Assembly: GCF_029852145.1 (NCBI RefSeq)
Contig: NC_079973.1
Location: 25,996,422 to 26,060,421 of the forward strand
Direction of reading: 5' to 3'
DNA length: 64,000 bases
Source: Microplitis mediator
Taxonomy: Eukaryota > Arthropoda > Insecta > Hymenoptera > Braconidae
Below, piece after piece: positions 15,843 to 31,680 of the stretch (position 1 is its first letter; every line of letters starts with the position of its first letter). A model generated the notes under the pieces. The model did not search any database and was not told the DNA's origin. It was given only the letters and a program-made list of their open reading frames with translations. The position numbers and the translations under genes were made by a program.

Positions 15843-18800
15843 TTCCATAGTGATGACGCGATTTTATTCCAAAGTACCAAGATTTCAAAAATAATGGTAA
15901 AGTTGTAGGTCTCCCCCATTTGAAATTGACTATAAAATACATTTCTGTGAGTCACCCCGTAAGAATCACCTACTTTGTGGCATGAATATTATCTTAAACT
16001 CGACATCACATAAAACTCGAATTTCCATAGTGATGACGCGATTTTATTCCAAAGTACTAAGATTTCAAAAATAATGGTAAAGTTGTAGGTCTACCCCATT
16101 TGAAATTGACTAAAAAATACATTTCTGTGAGTCACCCCGTGAAAATCACCTACTTTGTGGCATGAATATTATTCTAAACTCGACAACACATAAAACTCGA
16201 ATTTTCATAGTGATTTCGCGATTTTATTCCAAAGTACCAAGATTTCAAAAATAATGGTAAAGTTGTAGGTCTCCCTCAATTGAAATTAACTAAAAAATAC
16301 ATTTCTGTGAGTCACCCCGTAAGAATCGCCTACTTTATGGCATGAATATTATTCTATACTCGACAACACATAAAACTCAAATTTCCATAGTGATGACGCG
16401 ATTTTATTCCAAAGTACCAAGATTTCAAAAATAATGGTAAAGTTGTAGGTCTCCCTCAATTGAAATTAACTAAAAAATACATTTCTGTGAGTCACCCCGT
16501 GAGAATCGCCTACTTTATGGCATGAACATTATCTTAAACTCGACAACACATAAAACTCAAATTTCCATAGTGATGACGCGATTTTATTCCAAAGTACCAA
16601 GATTTCAAAAATAATGGTAAAGTTGTAGGTCTCCCTCAATTGAAATTAACTAAAAAATACATTTCTGTGAGTCACCCCGTGAGAATCGCCTACTTTATGG
16701 CATGAACATTATCTTAAACTCGACAACACATAAAACTCGAATTCCCATAGCGATTTCGCGATTTTATTCCAAAGTACCAAGATTTCTGAAATAATGGTAA
16801 AGTTGTAGGTCTCCCCCATTTGAAATTGACTAAAAAATACATTTCTGTGAGTCACCCCGTAAAAATCACCTACTATGTGGCATGAATATTATCTTAAACT
16901 CGACAACACATAAAACTCGAATTTTCATAGTGATTTCGCGATTTTATTCCAAAGTACCAAGATTTCAAAAATAATGGTAAAGTTGTAGGTCTCCCCCAAT
17001 TGAAATTAACTAAAAAATACATTTCTGTGAGTCACCCCGTAAGAATCGCCGACTTTATGGCATGAATATTATTCTAAACTCGACAACACATAAAACTCAA
17101 ATTTCCATAGTGATGACGCGATTTTATTCCAAAGTACTAAGATTTCAAAAATAATGGTAAAGTTGTAGGTCTCCCCCAATTGAAATTAACTAAAAAATAC
17201 ATTTCTGTGAGTCACCCCGTGAGAATCGCCTACTTTATGGCATGAACATTATCTTAAACTCGACAACACATAAAACTCGAATTCCCATAGCAATATCGCG
17301 ATTTTATTCCAAAGTACCAAGATTTCAAAAATAATGGTAAAGTTGTAGGTCTCCCCCAATTGAAATTAACTAAAAAATACATTTCTGTGAGTCACCCCGT
17401 AAGAATCACCTACTTTGTGGCATGAATATTATCTTAAACTCGACAACACATAAAACTCGAATTTCCATAGTGATGACGCGATTTTATTCCAAAGTACCAA
17501 GATTTCAAAAATAATGGTAAAGTTGTAGGTCTCCCCCAATTGAAATTAACTAAAAAATACATTTCTGTGAGTCACCCCGTAAGAATCACCTACTTTGTGG
17601 CACGAATATTATCTTAAACTCGACAACACATAAAACTCGAATTTCCATAGTGATGACGCGATTTTATTCCAAAGTACCAAGATTTCAAAAATAATGGTAA
17701 AGTTGTAGGTCTCCCCCATTTGAAATTGACTATAAAATACATTTCTGTGAGTCACCCCGTAAGAATCACCTACTTTGTGGCATGAATATTATCTTAAACT
17801 CGACATCACATAAAACTCGAATTTCCATAGTGATGACGCGATTTTATTCCAAAGTACTAAGATTTCAAAAATAATGGTAAAGTTGTAGGTCTACCCCATT
17901 TGAAATTGACTAAAAAATACATTTCTGTGAGTCACCCCGTGAGAATCACCTACTTTATGGCATGAATATTATTTCAAACTCGACAACACATAAAACTCGA
18001 ATTCCCATAGCAATTTCGCGATTTTATTCCAAAGTACCAAGATTTCAAAAATAATGGTAAAGTTGTAGGTCTCCCCCATTTGAAATTGACTATAAAATAC
18101 ATTTCTGTGAGTCACCCCGTAAGAATCACCTACTTTGTGGCATGAATATTATCTTAAACTCGACATCACATAAAACTCGAATTTCCATAGTGATGACGCG
18201 ATTTTATTCCAAAGTACTAAGATTTCAAAAATAATGGTAAAGTTGTAGGTCTCCCCCATTTGAAATTGACTAAAAAATACATTTCTGTGAGTCACCCCGT
18301 GAGAATCGCCTACTTTATGGCATGAACATTATCTTAAACTCGACAACACATAAAACTCGAATTCCCATAGCAATTTCGCGATTTTATTCCAAAGTACTAA
18401 GATTTCAAAAATAATGGTAAAGTTGTAGGTCTCCCCCATTTGAAATTGACTAAAAAATACATTTCTGTGAGTCACCCCGTGAGAATCGCCTACTTTATGG
18501 CATGAACATTATCTTAAACTCGACAACACATAAAACTCGAATTCCCATAGCAATTTCGCGATTTTATTCCAAAGTACCAAGATTTCAAAAATAATGGTAA
18601 AGTTGTAGGTCTCCCCCATTTGAAATTGACTATAAAATACATTTCTGTGAGTCACCCCGTAAGAATCACCTACTTTGTGGCATGAATATTATCTTAAACT
18701 CGACATCACATAAAACTCGAATTTTCATAGTGATGACGCGATTTTATTCCAAAGTACTAAGATTTCAAAAATAATGGTAAAGTTGTAGGTCTACCCCATT

Positions 18801-21800
18801 TGACATTGACTAAAAAATACATTTCTGTGAGTCACCCCGTGAGAATCACCTACTTTGTGGCATGAATATTATCTTAAACTCGACAACACATAAAACTCGA
18901 ATTTCCAGAGTGATTTCGCGATTTTATTCCAAAGTACCAAGATTTCAAAAATAATGGTAAAGTTGTAGGTCTCCCCCATTTGAAATTGACTAAAAAATAC
19001 ATTTCTGTGAGTCACCCCGTAAAAATCACCTACTCTATGGCATGAATATTATTCTAAACTCGACAACACATAAAACTCGAATTTTCATAGTGATTTCGCG
19101 ATTTTATTCCAAAGTACCAAGATTTCAAAAATAATGGTAAAGTTGTAGGTCTCCCCCAATTGAAATTAACTAAAAAATACATTTCTGTGAGTCACCCCGT
19201 AAGAATCACCTACTTTGTGGCATGAATATTATCTTAAACTCGACAACACATAAAACTCGAATTTCCATAGTGATGACGCGATTTTATTCCAAAGTACCAA
19301 GATTTCAAAAATAATGGTAAAGTTGTAGGTCTCCCCCAATTGAAATTAACTAAAAAATACATTTCTGTGAGTCACCCCGTAAGAATCACCTACTTTGTGG
19401 CATGAATATTATCTTAAACTCGACAACACATAAAACTCGAATTTCCATAGTGATGACGCGATTTTATTCCAAAGTACTAAGATTTCAAAAATAATGGTAA
19501 AGTTGTAGGTCTCCCTCAATTGAAATTAACTAAAAAATACATTTCTGTGAGTCACCCCGTAAGAATCACCTACTTTGTGGCATGAACATTATCTTAAACT
19601 CGACAACACATAAAACTCGAATTCCCATAGCAATTTCGCGATTTTATTCCAAAGTACCAAGATTTCAAAAATAATGGTAAAGTTGTAGGTCTCCCTCAAT
19701 TGAAATTAACTAAAAAATACATTTCTGTGAGTCACCCCGTAAGAATCACCTACTTTGTGGCATGAACATTATCTTAAACTCGACAACACATAAAACTCGA
19801 ATTCCCATAGCAATTTCGCGATTTTATTCCAAAGTACCAAGATTTCAAAAATAATGGTAAAGTTGTAGGTCTCCCTCAATTGAAATTAACTAAAAAATAC
19901 ATTTCTGTGAGTCACCCCGTAAGAATCGCCTACTCTATGGCATGAATATTATTCTAAACTCGACATCACATAAAACTCGAATTTCCATAGTGATGACGCG
20001 ATTTTATTCCAAAGTACCAAGATTTCAAAAATAATGGTAAAGTTGTAGGTCTCCCCCAATTGAAATTAACTAAAAAATACATTTCTGTGAGTCACCCCGT
20101 AAGAATCGCCTACTTTATGGCATGAATATTATTCTAAACTCGACAACACATAAAACTCGAATTTTCATAGTGATTTCGCGATTTTATTCCAAAGTACCAA
20201 GATTTCAAAAATAATGGTAAAGTTGTAGGTCTCCCCCATTTGAAATTGACTATAAAATACATTTCTGCGAGTCACCCCGTAAGAATCACCTACTTTGTGG
20301 CATGAATATTATCTTAAACTCGACATCACATAAAACTCGAATTTCCATAGTGATGACGCGATTTTATTCCAAAGTACCAAGATTTCAAAAATAATGGTAA
20401 AGTTGTAGGTCTCCCCCAATTGAAATTAACTAAAAAATACATTTCTGTGAGTCACCCCGTAAGAATCGCCTACTTTATGGCATGAATATTATTCTAAACT
20501 CGACAACACATAAAACTCGAATTTTCATAGTGATTTCGCGATTTTATTCCAAAGTACCAAGATTTCAAAAATAATGGTAAAGTTGTAGGTCTCCCCCATT
20601 TGAAATTGACTATAAAATACATTTCTGCGAGTCACCCCGTAAGAATCACCTACTTTGTGGCATGAATATTATCTTAAACTCGACATCACATAAAACTCGA
20701 ATTTCCATAGTGATGACGCGATTTTATTCCAAAGTACTAAGATTTCAAAAATAATGGTAAAGTTGTAGGTCTCCCCCAATTGAAATTAACTGAAAAATAC
20801 ATTTCTGTGAGTCACCCCGTAAGAATCGCCTACTCTATGGCATGAATATTATTCTAAACTCGACAACACATAAAACTCGAATTTCCATAGTGATGACGCG
20901 ATTTTATTCCAAAGTACCAAGATTTCAAAAATAATGGTAAAGTTGTAGGTCTACCCCATTTGGAATTGACTAAAAAATACATTTCTGTGAGTCACCCCGT
21001 GAGAATCACCTACTTTATGTTATGAATATTATTTCAAACTCGACAACACAAAAAACTCGAATTTCCATAGTGATTTCGCGATTTTATTCCAAAGTACCAA
21101 GATTTCAAAAATAATGGTAAAGTTGTAGGTCTCCCCCAATTGAAATTAACTAAAAAATACATTTCTGTGAGTCACCCCGTAAGAATCGCCTACTTTATGG
21201 CATGAATATTATTCTAAACTCGACAACACATAAAACTCGAATTTCCATAGTGATTTCGCGATTTTATTCCAAAGTACCAAGATTTCAAAAATAATGGTAA
21301 AGTTGTAGGTCTCCCCCATTTGAAATTGACTTTAAAATACATTTCTGTGAGTCACCCCGTAAGAATCACCTACTTTGTGGCATGAATATTATCTTAAACT
21401 CGACATCACATAAAACTCGAATTTCCATAGTGATGACGCGATTTTATTCCAAAGTACTAAGATTTCAAAAATAATGGTAAAGTTGTAGGTCTACCCCATT
21501 TGAAATTGACTATAAAATACATTTCTGTGAGTCACCCCGTAAGAATCACCTACTTTGTGGCATGAATATTATCTTAAACTCGACATCACATAAAACTCGA
21601 ATTTCCATAGTGATGACGCGATTTTATTCCAAAGTACCAAGATTTCAAAAATAATGGTAAAGTTGTAGGTCTCCCTCAATTGAAATTAACTAAAAAATAC
21701 ATTTCTGTGAGTCACCCCGTAAGAATCGCCTACTTTATGGCATGAATATTATTCTAAACTCGACAACACATAAAACTCGAATTTCCATAGTGATTTCGCG

Positions 21801-24300
21801 ATTTTATTCCAAAGTACCAAGATTTCAAAAATAATGGTAAAGTTGTAGGTCTCCCCCAATTAAAATTAACTAAAAAATACATTTCTGTGAGTCACCCCGT
21901 AAGAATCACCTACTTTGTGGCATGAATATTATCTTAAACTCGACATCACATAAAACTCGAATTTCCATAGTGATGACGCGATTTTATTCCAAAGTACTAA
22001 GATTTCAAAAATAATGGTAAAGTTGTAGGTCTCCCCCATTTGAAATTGACTGTAAAATACATTTCTGTGAGTCACCCCGTAAGAATCACCTACTTTGTGG
22101 CATGAATATTATCTTAAACTCGACATCACATAAAACTCGAATTTCCATAGTGATGACGCGATTTTATTCCAAAGTACCAAGATTTCAAAAATAATGGTAA
22201 AGTTGTAGGTCTCCCTCAATTGAAATTAACTAAAAAATACATTTCTGTGAGTCACCCCGTAAGAATCACCTACTTTGTGGCATGAATATTATCTTAAACT
22301 CGACATCACATAAAACTCGAATTTCCATAGTGATGACGCGATTTTATTCCAAAGTACTAAGATTTCAAAAATAATGGTAAAGTTGTAGGTCTACCCCATT
22401 TGAAATTGACTAAAAAATACATTTCTGTGAGTCACCCCGTGAAAATCACCTACTTTGTGGCATGAATATTATTCTAAACTCGACAACACATAAAACTCGA
22501 ATTTTCATAGTGATTTCGCGATTTTATTCCAAAGTACCAAGATTTCAAAAATAATGGTAAAGTTGTAGGTCTCCCCCAATTGAAATTAACTAAAAAATAC
22601 ATTTCTGTGAGTCACCCCGTAAGAATCGCCTACTCTATGGCATGAATATTATTCTAAACTCGACAACACATAAAACTCGAATTTCCATAGTGATGACGCG
22701 ATTTTATTCCAAAGTACCAAGATTTCAAAAATAATGGTAAAGTTGTAGGTCTCCCCCAATTGAAATTAACTAAAAAATACATTTCTGTGAGTCACCCCGT
22801 AAGAATCACCTACTTTGTGGCATGAATATTATCTTAAACTCGACATCACATAAAACTCGAATTTCCATAGTGATGACGCGATTTTATTCCAAAGTACTAA
22901 GATTTCAAAAATAATGGTAAAGTTGTAGGTCTACCCCATTTGAAATTGACTAAAAAATACATTTCTGTGAGTCACCCCGTGAAAATCACCTACTTTGTGG
23001 CATGAATATTATTCTAAACTCGACAACACATAAAACTCGAATTTTCATAGTGATTTCGCGATTTTATTCCAAAGTACCAAGATTTCAAAAATAATGGTAA
23101 AGTTGTAGGTCTCCCCCAATTGAAATTAACTAAAAAATACATTTCTGTGAGTCACCCCGTGAGAATCACCTACTTTATGGCATGAACATTATCTTAAACT
23201 CGACAACACATAAAACTCGAATTCCCATAGCAATTTCGCGATTTTATTCCAAAGTACCAAGATTTCAAAAATAATGGTAAAGTTGTAGGTCTCCCCCAAT
23301 TGAAATTAACTAAAAAATACATTTCTGTGAGTCACCCCGTGAGAATCGCCTACTTTATGGCATGAACATTATCTTAAACTCGACAACACATAAAACTCGA
23401 ATTCCCATAGCAATTTCGCGATTTTATTCCAAAGTACCAAGATTTCAAAAATAATGGTAAAGTTGTAGGTCTCCCCCAATTGAAATTAACTAAAAAATAC
23501 ATTTCTGTGAGTCACCCCGTGAGAATCGCCTACTTTATGGCATGAACATTATCTTAAACTCGACAACACATAAAACTCGAATTCCCATAGCAATTTCGCG
23601 ATTTTATTCCAAAGTACGAAGATTTCAAAAATAATGGTAAAGTTGTAGGTCTCCCCCAATTGAAATTAACTAAAAAATACATTTCTGTGAGTCACCCCGT
23701 GAGAATCGCCTACTTTATGGCATGAACATTATCTTAAACTCGACAACACATAAAACTCGAATTCCCATAGCAATTTCGCGATTTTATTCCAAAGTACCAA
23801 GATTTCAAAAATAATGGTAAAGTTGTAGGTCTCCCCCAATTGAAATTAACTAAAAAATACATTTCTGTGAGTCACCCCGTAAGAATCGCCTACTTTATGG
23901 CATGAATATTATTCTAAACTCGACAACACATAAAACTCGAATTTCCATAGTGATTTCGCGATTTTATTCCAAAGTACCAAGATTTCAAAAATAATGGTAA
24001 AGTTGTAGGTCTCCCCCAATTAAAATTAACTAAAAAATACATTTCTGTGAGTCACCCCGTAAGAATCGCCTACTTTATGGCATGAATATTATTCTAAACT
24101 CGACAACACATAAAACTCGAATTTTCATAGTGATTTCGCGATTTTATTCCAAAGTACCAAGATTTCAAAAATAATGGTAAAGTTGTAGGTCTCCCCCAAT
24201 TGAAATTAACTAAAAAATACATTTCTGTGAGTCACCCCGTAAGAATCACCTACTTTGTGGCATGAATATTATCTTAAACTCGACATCACATAAAACTCGA

Positions 24301-27300
24301 ATTTCCATAGTGATGACGCGATTTTATTCCAAAGTACTAAGATTTCAAAAATAATGGTAAAGTTGTAGGTCTCCCCCAATTGAAATTAACTAAAAAATAC
24401 ATTTCTGTGAGTCACCCCGTAAGAATCGCCTACTTTATGGCATGAATATTATTCTAAACTCGACAACACATAAAACTCGAATTTTCATAGTGATTTCGCG
24501 ATTTTATTCCAAAGTACCAAGATTTCAAAAATAATGGTAAAGTTGTAGGTCTCCCCCAATTGAAATTAACTAAAAAATACATTTCTGTGAGTCACCCCGT
24601 AAGAATCACCTACTTTGTGGCATGAATATTATCTTAAACTCGACAACACATAAAACTCGAATTTCCATAGTGATGACGCGATTTTATTCCAAAGTACGAA
24701 GATTTCAAAAATAATGGTAAAGTTGTAGGTCTACCCCATTTGAAATTGACTAAAAAATACATTTCTGTGAGTCACCCCGTGAGAATCACCTACTTTATGG
24801 CATGAATATTATTTCAAACTCGACAACACATAAAATTCGAATTTCCATAGTGATGACGCGATTTTATTCCAAAGTACTAAGATTTCAAAAATAATGGTAA
24901 AGTTGTAGGTCTCCCCCAATTGAAATTAACTAATAAATACATTTCTGTGAGTCACCCCGTAAGAATCACCTACTTTGTGGCATGAATATTATCTTAAACT
25001 CGACAACACATAAAACTCGAATTTCCATAGTGATGACGCGATTTTATTCCAAAGTACCAAGATTTCAAAAATAATGGTAAAGTTGTAGGTCTCCCCCAAT
25101 TGGAATTAACTAAAAAATACATTTCTGTGAGTCACCCCGTAAGAATCGCCTACTTTATGGCATGAATATTATTCTAAACTCGACAACACATAAAACTCGA
25201 ATTTTCATAGTGATTTCGCGATTTTATTCCAAAGTACCAAGATTTCAAAAATAATGGTAAAGTTGTAGGTCTCCCCCAATTGAAATTAACTAAAAAATAC
25301 ATTTCTGTGAGTCACCCCGTAAGAATCACCTACTTTGTGGCATGAATATTATCTTAAACTCGACAACACATAAAACTCGAATTTCCATAGTGATGACGCG
25401 ATTTTATTCCAAAGTACCAAGATTCCAAAAATAATGGTTAAGTTGTAGGTCTCCCCCATTTGAAGTTGACTAAAAAATACATTTCTGTGAGTCACCCCGT
25501 GAGAATCGCCTACTTTATGGCATGAACATTATTTTAAACTCGACAACACATGTAACTCGAATTTCCAGAGTGATTTCGCGATTTTATTCCAAAGTACCAA
25601 GATTTCAAAAATAATAGTAAAGTTGTAGGGCTCCCCCATTAGAAATTGACTAAAAAATACATTTCTGTGAGTCACCCCGTGAGAATCACCTACTTTATGG
25701 CATGAATATTATTTCAAACTCGACAACACAAAAAACTCGAATTCCCATAGTGATTTCGCGATTTTATTCCAAAGTACCAAGATTTCAAAAATAATGGTAA
25801 AGTTGTAGGTCTCCCCCAATTGAAATTAACTAAAATATACATTTCTGTGAGTCACCCCGTAAGAATCGCCTACTTTATGGCATGAATATTATTCTAAACT
25901 CGACAACACATAAAACTCGAATTTTCATAGTGATTTCGCGATTTTATTCCAAAGTACCAAGATTTTAAAAATAATGGTAAAGTTGTAGGTCTCCCCCATT
26001 TGAAATTGACTATAAAATACATTTCTGTGAGTCACCCCGTAAGAATCACCTACTTTGTGGCATGAATATTATCTTAAACTCGACATCACATAAAACTCGA
26101 ATTTCCATAGTGATGACGCGATTTTATTCCAAAGTACTAAGATTTCAAAAATAATGGTAAAGTTGTAGGTCTCCCCCAATTGAAATTAACTAAAAAATAC
26201 ATTTCTGTGAGTCACCCCGTAAGAATCGCCTACTTTATGGCATGAATATTATTCTAAACTCGACAACACATAAAACTCGAATTTTCATAGTGATTTCGCG
26301 ATTTTATTCCAAAGTACCAAGATTTCAAAAATAATGGTAAAGTTGTAGGTCTCCCCCAATTGAAATTAACTAAAAAATACATTTCTGTGAGTCACCCCGT
26401 AAGAATCACCTACTTTGTGGCATGAATATTATCTTAAACTCGACAACACATAAAACTCGAATTTCCATAGTGATGACGCGATTTTATTCCAAAGTACGAA
26501 GATTTCAAAAATAATGGTAAAGTTGTAGGTCTACCCCATTTGAAATTGACTAAAAAATACATTTCTGTGAGTCACCCCGTGAGAATCACCTACTTTATGG
26601 CATGAATATTATTTCAAACTCGACAACACATAAAATTCGAATTTCCATAGTGATGACGCGATTTTATTCCAAAGTACTAAGATTTCAAAAATAATGGTAA
26701 AGTTGTAGGTCTCCCCCAATTGAAATTAACTAATAAATACATTTCTGTGAGTCACCCCGTAAGAATCACCTACTTTGTGGCATGAATATTATCTTAAACT
26801 CGACAACACATAAAACTCGAATTTTCATAGTGATTTCGCGATTTTATTCCAAAGTACCAAGATTTCAAAAATAATGGTAAAGTTGTAGGTCTCCCCCAAT
26901 TGAAATTAACTAAAAAATACATTTCTGTGAGTCACCCCGTAAGAATCACCTACTTTGTGGCATGAATATTATCTTAAACTCGACAACACATAAAACTCGA
27001 ATTTCCATAGTGATGACGCGATTTTATTCCAAAGTACCAAGATTTCAAAAATAATGGTAAAGTTGTAGGTCTCCCCCAATTGAAATTAACTAAAAAATAC
27101 ATTTCTGTGAGTCACCCCGTAAGAATCACCTACTTTGTGGCATGAATATTATCTTAAACTCGACAACACATAAAACTCGAATTTCCATAGTGATGACGCG
27201 ATTTTATTCCAAAGTACCAAGATTCCAAAAATAATAGTAAAGTTGTAGGGCTCCCCCATTAGAAATTGACTAAAAAATACATTTCTGTGAGTCACCCCGT

Positions 27301-30060
27301 GAGAATCACCTACTTTATGGCATGAATATTATTTCAAACTCGACAACACAAAAAACTCGAATTCCCATAGTGATTTCGCGATTTTATTCCAAAGTACCAA
27401 GATTTCAAAAATAATGGTAAAGTTGTAGGTCTCCCCCAATTGAAATTAACTAAAATATACATTTCTGTGAGTCACCCCGTAAGAATCGCCTACTTTATGG
27501 CATGAACATTATTTTAAACTCGACAACACATGTAACTCGAATTTCCAGAGTGATTTCGCGATTTTATTCTAAAGTACCAAGATTTCAAAAATAATAGTAA
27601 AGTTGTAGGGCTCCCCCATTAGAAATTGACTAAAAAATACATTTCTGTGAGTCACCCCGTGAGAATCACCTACTTTATGGCATGAATATTATTTCAAACT
27701 CGACAACACAAAAAACTCGAATTCCCATAGTGATTTCGCGATTTTATTCCAAAGTACCAAGATTTCAAAAATAATGGTAAAGTTGTAGGTCTCCCCCAAT
27801 TGAAATTAACTAAAATATACATTTCTGTGAGTCACCCCGTAAGAATCGCCTACTTTATGGCATGAATATTATTCTAAACTCGACAACACATAAAACTCGA
27901 ATTTTCATAGTGATTTCGCGATTTTATTCCAAAGTACCAAGATTTTAAAAATAATGGTAAAGTTGTAGGTCTCCCCCATTTGAAATTGACTATAAAATAC
28001 ATTTCTGTGAGTCACCCCGTAAGAATCACCTACTTTGTGGCATGAATATTATCTTAAACTCGACAACACATAAAACTCGAATTTTCATAGTGATTTCGCG
28101 ATTTTATTCCAAAGTACCAAGATTTCAAAAATAATGGTAAAGTTGTAGGTCATCCTTATTTGAAATTGACTGAAAAATACATTTCTGTGAGTCACCCCGT
28201 GAGAATCGCCTACTTTATGGCATGATTATCATTTTAAACTCGACAACACAAAAAACTAGAATTTCCATAATGATTTCGCGATTTTTTTCCAAAGTACCAA
28301 GATTTCAAAAATAATGGTAAAGTTGTAGGTCTCCCCCATTTGAAATTGACTAAAAATACATTTCTGTGAGTCACCCCGTAAGAATCACCTACTTTGTGGC
28401 ATGAATATTATCTTAAACTCGACAACACATAAAACTCGAATTTCCATAGTGATGACGCGATTTTATTCCAAAGTACGAAGATTTCAAAAATAATGGTAAA
28501 GTTGTAGGTCTCCCCCAATTGAAATTAACGAAAAAATACATTTCTGTGAGTCACCCCGTAAGAATCGCCTACTTTGTGGCATGAATATTATCTTAAACTC
28601 GACAACACATAAAACTCGAATTTCCATAGTGATGACGCGATTTTATTCCAAAGTACCAAGATTTCAAAAATAATGGTAAAGTTGTAGGTCTACCCCATTT
28701 GAAATTGACTAAAAAATACATTTCTGTGAGTCACCCCGTGAGAATCACCTACTTTATGGCATGAATATTATTTCAAACTCGACAACACATAAAATTCGAA
28801 TTTCCATAGTGATGACGCGATTTTATTCCAAAGTACTAAGATTTCAAAAATAATGGTAAAGTTGTAGGTCTCCCCCAATTGAAATTAACTAATAAATACA
28901 TTTCTGTGAGTCACCCCGTAAGAATCACCTACTTTGTGGCATGAATATTATCTTAAACTCGACAACACATAAAACTCGAATTTCCATAGTGATGACGCGA
29001 TTTTATTCCAAAGTACCAAGATTTCAAAAATAATGGTAAAGTTGTAGGTCTCCCCCAATTGGAATTAACTAAAAAATACATTTCTGTGAGTCACCCCGTA
29101 AGAATCGCCTACTTTATGGCATGAATATTATTCTAAACTCGACAACACATAAAACTCGAATTTTCATAGTGATTTCGCGATTTTATTCCAAAGTACCAAG
29201 ATTTCAAAAATAATGGTAAAGTTGTAGGTCTCCCCCAATTGAAATTAACTAAAAAATACATTTCTGTGAGTCACCCCGTAAGAATCACCTACTTTGTGGC
29301 ATGAATATTATCTTAAACTCGACAACACATAAAACTCGAATTTCCATAGTGATGACGCGATTTTATTCCAAAGTACCAAGATTTCAAAAATAATGGTAAA
29401 GTTGTAGGTCTCCCCCAATTGGAATTAACTAAAAAATACATTTCTGTGAGTCACCCCGTAAGAATCGCCTACTTTATGGCATGAATATTATTCTAAACTC
29501 GACAACACATAAAACTCGAATTTTCATAGTGATTTCGCGATTTTATTCCAAAGTACCAAGATTTCAAAAATAATGGTAAAGTTGTAGGTCTCCCCCAATT
29601 GAAATTAACTAAAAAATACATTTCTGTGAGTCACCCCGTAAGAATCACCTACTTTGTGGCATGAATATTATCTTAAACTCGACAACACATAAAACTCGAA
29701 TTTCCATAGTGATTTCGCGATTTTATTCCAAAGTACCAAGATTTCAAAAATAATGGTAAAGTTGTAGGTCTCCCCCAATTGAAATTAACTAAAAAATAAA
29801 TTTCTGTGAGTCACCCCGTAAGAATCACCTACTTTGTGGCATGAATATTATCTTAAACTCGACAACACATAAAACTCGAATTTCCATAGTGATGACGCGA
29901 TTTTATTCCAAAGTACCAAGATTCCAAAAATAATGGTAAAGTTGTAGGTCTCCCCCATTTGAAATTGACTAAAAAATACATTTCTGTGAGTCACCCCGTG
30001 AGAATCGCCTACTTTATGGCATGAACATTATTTTAAACTCGACAACACATGTAACTCGAA
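24301..30060 (+). repeat. Shuffled higher-order satellite blocks with 1800-bp spacing
   Basis: Monomers at 24301-25020 recur at 26101-26820, offset 1800 bp, marked by TACGAAGATTT, TAAAATTCGA and ACTAATAAATAC. A third partial copy begins near 28621 and keeps TAAAATTCG, TAATAAATA and the TTGGAATTAAC variant first seen at about 25100. A different pair of monomers (CCAGAGTGATTTCG with AATAGTAAAG and CATTAGAAATTG) occurs near 25561, 27541 and 30061, with partial versions at about 27240. The order is rearranged rather than a simple tandem copy. Confidence 0.75.
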
Positions 30061-31680
30061 TTTCCAGAGTGATTTCGCGATTTTATTCCAAAGTACCAAG
30101 ATTTCAAAAATAATAGTAAAGTTGTAGGGCTCCCCCATTAGAAATTGACTAAAAAATACATTTCTGTGAGTCACCCCGTGAGAATCACCTACTTTATGGC
30201 ATGAATATTATTTCAAACTCGACAACACAAAAAACTCGAATTCCCATAGTGATTTCGCGATTTTATTCCAAAGTACCAAGATTTCAAAAATAATGGTAAA
30301 GTTGTAGGTCTCCCTCAATTGAAATTAACTAAAAAATACATTTCTGTGAGTCACCCCGTAAGAATCACCTACTTTGTGGCATGAATATTATCTTAAACTC
30401 GACATCACATAAAACTCGAATTTCCATAGTGATGACGCGATTTTATTCCAAAGTACTAAGATTTCAAAAATAATGGTAAAGTTGTAGGTCTACCCCATTT
30501 GAAATTGACTAAAAAATACATTTCTGTGAGTCACCCCGTGAAAATCACCTACTTTGTGGCATGAATATTATTCTAAACTCGACAACACATAAAACTCGAA
30601 TTTTCATAGTGATTTCGCGATTTTATTCCAAAGTACCAAGATTTCAAAAATAATGGTAAAGTTGTAGGTCTCCCCCAATTGAAATTAACTAAAAAATACA
30701 TTTCTGTGAGTCACCCCGTAAGAATCGCCTACTTTATGGCATGAATATTATTCTAAACTCGACAACACAAAAAACTCGAATTTTCATAGTGATTTCGCGA
30801 TTTTATTCCAAAGTACCAAGATTTCAAAAATAATGGTAAAGTTGTAGGTCTACCCCATTTGAAATTGACTAAAAAATACATTTCTGTGAGTCACCCCGTG
30901 AAAATCACCTACTTTGTGGCATGAATATTATTCTAAACTCGACAACACATAAAACTCGAATTTTCATAGTGATTTCGCGATTTTATTCCAAAGTACCAAG
31001 ATTTCAAAAATAATGGTAAAGTTGTAGGTCTACCCCATTTGAAATTGACTAAAAAATACATTTCTGTGAGTCACCCCGTGAAAATCACCTACTTTGTGGC
31101 ATGAATATTATTCTAAACTCGACAACACATAAAACTCGAATTTTCATAGTGATTTCGCGATTTTATTCCAAAGTACCAAGATTTCAAAAATAATGGTAAA
31201 GTTGTAGGTCTCCCTCAATTGAAATTAACTAAAAAATACATTTCTGTGAGTCACCCCGTGAGAATCACCTACTTTATGGCATGAATATTATTTCAAACTC
31301 AACAACACAAAAAACTCGAATTTCCATAGTGATTTCGCGATTTTATTCCAAAGTACCAAGATTTCAAAAATAATGGTAAAGTTGTAGGTCTCCCCCAATT
31401 GAAATTAACTAAAAAATACATTTCTGTGAGTCACCCCGTAAGAATCGCCTACTTTATGGCATGAATATTATTCTAAACTCGACAACACATAAAACTCGAA
31501 TTTCCATAGTGATTTCGCGATTTTATTCCAAAGTACCAAGATTTCAAAAATAATGGTAAAGTTGTAGGTCTCCCCCATTTGAAATTGACTATAAAATACA
31601 TTTCTGTGAGTCACCCCGTAAGAATCACCTACTTTGTGGCATGAATATTATCTTAAACTCGACATCACATAAAACTCGAA